This document shows, one piece after another, positions 6,352-8,416 of a stretch of DNA of 8,416 nt. Below the pieces are notes generated by a model. That model saw nothing but the letters and a program-made list of their open reading frames with translations. It made no database searches and was not told the DNA's origin. The number at the start of each line of letters is the position of its first letter. Position 1 is the stretch's first letter. A program made the translations under genes and the position numbers. The DNA comes from Lentimicrobiaceae bacterium (lineage in GTDB: Bacteria; Bacteroidota; Bacteroidia; Bacteroidales; Lentimicrobiaceae), in contig JAQVEI010000082.1 of the NCBI GenBank assembly GCA_028697695.1, forward strand, positions 1 to 8,416, written 5' to 3'.

Positions 6352-6512
6352 AGTAACCCGGGTAACTCTTTGTTGAAAACCATACCACGTTGCATTATTT
6401 TGTTACGGTTTGGCAGGCTGAACATACTTTTCTTAGGCTTGCCCGCCCAAAATGATGATATTCTCTTGACTGAAGAAGCCGGGAAATAATCGATACCTGG
6501 GCAGGCTGTGTG

Positions 6513-6534
6513 TTTTCACGAATAAAAGTGAAAA
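6513..6534 (-). terminator. Hairpin after rsmA, possible terminator
   Basis: TTTTCAC (6513-6519) and GTGAAAA (6528-6534) form a perfect 7-base stem with an 8-base AT-rich loop, about 28 bases after the rsmA stop. On the minus strand the second arm is GTGAAAA, with no T-tract after it, so termination is only a possibility. The remainder of the 243-base spacer (6319-6561) holds the flippase promoter and no gene. GGCAGGCTG occurs twice in it (6412-6420 and 6500-6508) without evident meaning. Confidence 0.3.
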
Positions 6535-6561
6535 TTATACGTATTTTGAATAAGTAGTTAT

Positions 6562-7332
6562 TTAGGAAGCGTCAACCAGACGGGTTAGATAGGCGAATTC
6601 TTCCACACTTAAAGTTTCGGCACGGCGGCTTAGCATGGCATCCAGATCCGGATCGGGCTTGAAGTTAAACTGTTTAAGTCCATTGCGAAGCGTTTTACGC
6701 CTTTGATTGTACGCAGCTTTTACCAGTTTCACGAAAAGTTGCTCGTCACAATTCAGGGATTGAACCTGGTTTCGTGTAAGCCGTATAACTGCCGATGTAA
6801 CTTTGGGAGGTGGCACAAATACATGAGGCTCAACATTAAACAGGTATTCAATGCTGTACCATGCCTGAAGCAGAACGCTTAAAATACCATAGGTTCTGCT
6901 GCCGGGTGAGGCGGCTATACGCTGAGCAACTTCCTTCTGCAGCATGCACACCACCTCGGGAACCTGGTCGCGGTTTTCGAGCAGTTTGAAAAATATCTGA
7001 CTGGAAATATTGTAAGGAAAGTTACCAATAATGGCAAAAGGTGCATCGAACAATTCTTCCACCGGCAGGCGCAGAAAATCGCCTTCAACAATGCTGCCGG
7101 CCATTTGAGGAAAGGTTCTCTTTAAATATTGAACCGATTCATTGTCAAGCTCCAGTGCAATAAACTTTTTAAGGGGAAGCTGCTGCAGATATTTGGTTAA
7201 AACACCGGTTCCGGGGCCAATTTCCAGCAGATTTTCGCATGTATGGTTCAGGCTGTTGACAATTTGACGGGCTATGTCCTCATCTTTTAGGAAATGCTGA
7301 CCCAGATGTTTTTTTGCTCGGATTGGCTCCAT
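6562..7332 (-). CDS. rsmA: 16S rRNA (adenine1518-N6/adenine1519-N6)-dimethyltransferase RsmA (KsgA)
   Basis: RsmA dimethylates the two adjacent adenines in the 3'-terminal hairpin of 16S rRNA, using SAM, late in 30S assembly; its loss gives kasugamycin resistance. The 256-residue length is normal. The N-terminal KKHLGQHFLKD (7-17) is the family hallmark. Motif I is EIGPGTG at 37-43, and ELD at 61-63 supplies the ribose-binding acidic residue. The catalytic motif IV is NFPYNIS at 104-110. QKEVAQRI (132-139), FVPPPKVTSAVIRL (172-185) and NQRRKTLRN (209-217) complete the family pattern, so no key residue is missing. The ATG at 7332 gives the standard N-terminus. A weak promoter candidate (7357-7364) lies 25 bases upstream, and the gene follows the TPR gene by 105 bases in the same direction. 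Confidence 0.98.
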   Translation of the reverse strand: MEPIRAKKHLGQHFLKDEDIARQIVNSLNHTCENLLEIGPGTGVLTKYLQQLPLKKFIALELDNESVQYLKRTFPQMAGSIVEGDFLRLPVEELFDAPFAIIGNFPYNISSQIFFKLLENRDQVPEVVCMLQKEVAQRIAASPGSRTYGILSVLLQAWYSIEYLFNVEPHVFVPPPKVTSAVIRLTRNQVQSLNCDEQLFVKLVKAAYNQRRKTLRNGLKQFNFKPDPDLDAMLSRRAETLSVEEFAYLTRLVDAS

Positions 7333-7356
7333 AAGTGTGTGGCTGTTCGCCCTATT

Positions 7357-7364
7357 TTAAAGTA
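7357..7364 (-). promoter_or_regulatory. Weak -7 box candidate (TACTTTAA) for rsmA
   Basis: The minus strand reads TACTTTAA, six of eight positions matching TAnnTTTG at the right distance from the rsmA ATG, with a TTG 17 bases upstream as a possible -33 element. The match is imperfect, and rsmA might instead be read through from the TPR gene. Confidence 0.25.
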
Positions 7365-7368
7365 TGCG

Positions 7369-7385
7369 GTTGCGAAATACGCAAC
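7369..7385. repeat. Small inverted repeat in the TPR-rsmA spacer
   Basis: GTTGCG (7369-7374) and CGCAAC (7380-7385) pair around AAATA, a 6-base GC-containing stem with a 5-base loop. It overlaps the -33 side of the weak rsmA promoter candidate and could be an operator, or a terminator hairpin for the TPR gene. There is no T-tract on the minus strand. Confidence 0.3.
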
Positions 7386-7437
7386 TTTGTCTTATTCAAT
7401 AAAAGCAACAAGGCAATTTAAGAAACAAACCTGTTAT

Positions 7438-8416
7438 TTATGAGGTGCTGTCGCCTCTGAGGTTTCTGAATCTTTTTCTGGCTTCAATCACAAAGATACT
7501 TCCCGGATGTTCGAGCAGCAGCCTTTGGAAAGCCTCCATTGCCTTTTCTTTATCCTTAATATGATCCTGATACAATACGCCCAGCTTAAAGAGTGCATCG
7601 TCAGCCAGTACTCCATCGGAAAATTCCCGGGCTATACGTAAATAATCATCGGCAGCTTTGGCAAAATTGCCCTGACTAACATTAATTTCAGCTCTTTTCA
7701 ACAACACATCGTCGGTAATTTCATGACCGGGGAATGCGGTAAGCATGGAATCGAGTATGGCCATGGCTTCCCGGGTATGATTGCGAAAGAGCAGCAGATC
7801 TGCAGCAGCATAGGCGCTGAGCGCTGTGGTGGAGCTGTCGGCGCCAATATTATCGCTAATCAGAAGGGAAAGTGCCATGGCGTCGTTGGCAATAAGTTTG
7901 GAGGTGGCAGCTTTCAGTACATTAAGCTGTGCCCTGGCCCACTCGAACTCTCCAAGATAAAATGACAAACGAGCGCCTCTGAAGCGGGCTTCGTGACCGA
8001 TGGGTTCATTTTTAAAGGCTTTATCAACTTGCGAATAAAGCAGGGATGCTTCCCATGGTTCGCCGGTAAACAGCATAATATCGGCCAGTTCCAACTTACT
8101 TTCTGCCTGCATCAGTGGGTCAGATGCCGAATAGGAAATGAGTGTCTCAAGCCCTTCGATGGCCTGCCGGGTATTGCCCAGGTAAAAAGCCCTGATGTGC
8201 GCCAGGTTGCGCATCAAGGGGAAAGCCAAAGGCGAAGTGCCGGCTTCTTCAAGCGTGGATACATAGCGCTTTTCCAGCGAACGCATCTCATTTAGATTAA
8301 CGGGATAGTGCCGTATAATCTGTTCATATTCAATTTGCAACAACGCCACGCGCGAGCGTGCTACCAGCTCAGGGTTATTAGAATTTTCAATTACATAACG
8401 GTAGGCCTGTGCAGCG
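7438..8416 (-). CDS. Tetratricopeptide-repeat protein, C-terminal 325 residues (start outside window)
   Basis: The frame is open through the right edge, so the true start lies beyond it. A GTG at 8349 is in frame, but the codons before it continue the same helical pattern (AAQAYRYVIENSNNPELVAR), so I do not take it as the start. The visible protein is alpha-helical throughout, with degenerate TPR units. The clearest are near the C-terminus: TREAMAILDSMLTAFPG at about 214-230, GNFAKAADDYLRIAREF at about 249-265 and KDKEKAMEAFQRLLLEHPG at about 287-305. Each has the A-x(6)-Y/F/L-x(6)-P spacing seen in BamD/YbgF-like repeats. Such proteins act as scaffolds, in Bacteroidota often periplasmic or outer-membrane associated, but no signal peptide can be assessed here. 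The partner is unknown. The frame ends in TAA, 105 bases ahead of rsmA. Confidence 0.88.
   Translation of the reverse strand, partial: AAQAYRYVIENSNNPELVARSRVALLQIEYEQIIRHYPVNLNEMRSLEKRYVSTLEEAGTSPLAFPLMRNLAHIRAFYLGNTRQAIEGLETLISYSASDPLMQAESKLELADIMLFTGEPWEASLLYSQVDKAFKNEPIGHEARFRGARLSFYLGEFEWARAQLNVLKAATSKLIANDAMALSLLISDNIGADSSTTALSAYAAADLLLFRNHTREAMAILDSMLTAFPGHEITDDVLLKRAEINVSQGNFAKAADDYLRIAREFSDGVLADDALFKLGVLYQDHIKDKEKAMEAFQRLLLEHPGSIFVIEARKRFRNLRGDSTS

Noticed and set aside
6319..6561. Small RNA or small gene in the flippase-rsmA spacer
   Set aside because: No frame with a plausible start and composition, and no strong hairpin followed by a T-tract. Only a weak hairpin and a 9-base direct repeat were found.
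7438..8349. Treating the GTG at 8349 as the start of the TPR protein
   Set aside because: The frame stays open to the window edge and the upstream codons continue the helical repeat pattern, so the true start is outside the window.

Overview
The window reads as a chromosomal stretch of a Bacteroidota (Bacteroidetes) genome. Three things point there. Several genes are preceded by the phylum's characteristic -7 promoter element TAnnTTTG (seen as TATCTTTG twice, TACCTTTG and TAATTTTG). Start codons sit in A-rich leaders without clear Shine-Dalgarno sequences. Base composition is moderate and spacers are roughly 50-250 bases. I cannot place it below phylum. All eight genes lie on the minus strand, so the window is transcribed from its right end to its left end.

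Layout in transcription order (right to left): a tetratricopeptide-repeat protein cut by the right edge (7438-8416); rsmA/ksgA, the 16S rRNA adenine dimethyltransferase (6562-7332); a Wzx/MATE-type polysaccharide flippase (5029-6318); a small four-helix DUF1648 membrane protein (4449-4958); two tandem paralogous PAPS-dependent sulfotransferases (3237-4298 and 2073-3131); a class I SAM methyltransferase with a NPPW motif and a long N-terminal extension (855-1961); and an AlgI-like MBOAT O-acyltransferase cut by the left edge (1-625).

How they may fit together: a glycan or lipid flippase, two sulfotransferases and a membrane O-acyltransferase are all plausible parts of a cell-surface glycan or lipid decoration pathway (export, sulfation, O-acetylation). 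No glycosyltransferase, sulfatase or PAPS-synthesis gene is visible, and most genes appear to have their own -7 box 20-26 bases before the start codon. The grouping is therefore a loose neighbourhood rather than a demonstrated operon. RsmA, the TPR protein and the methyltransferase look like ordinary chromosomal genes.

The most distinctive non-coding feature is a perfect 15-base inverted repeat (3181-3195 / 3223-3237) that begins on the last base of the upstream sulfotransferase's stop codon and fills the gap between the paralogs. No tRNA, rRNA, CRISPR array, insertion sequence or defence system is visible. I see no strong case for an undescribed system. The sulfotransferase pair and its intervening repeat are what I would examine first.
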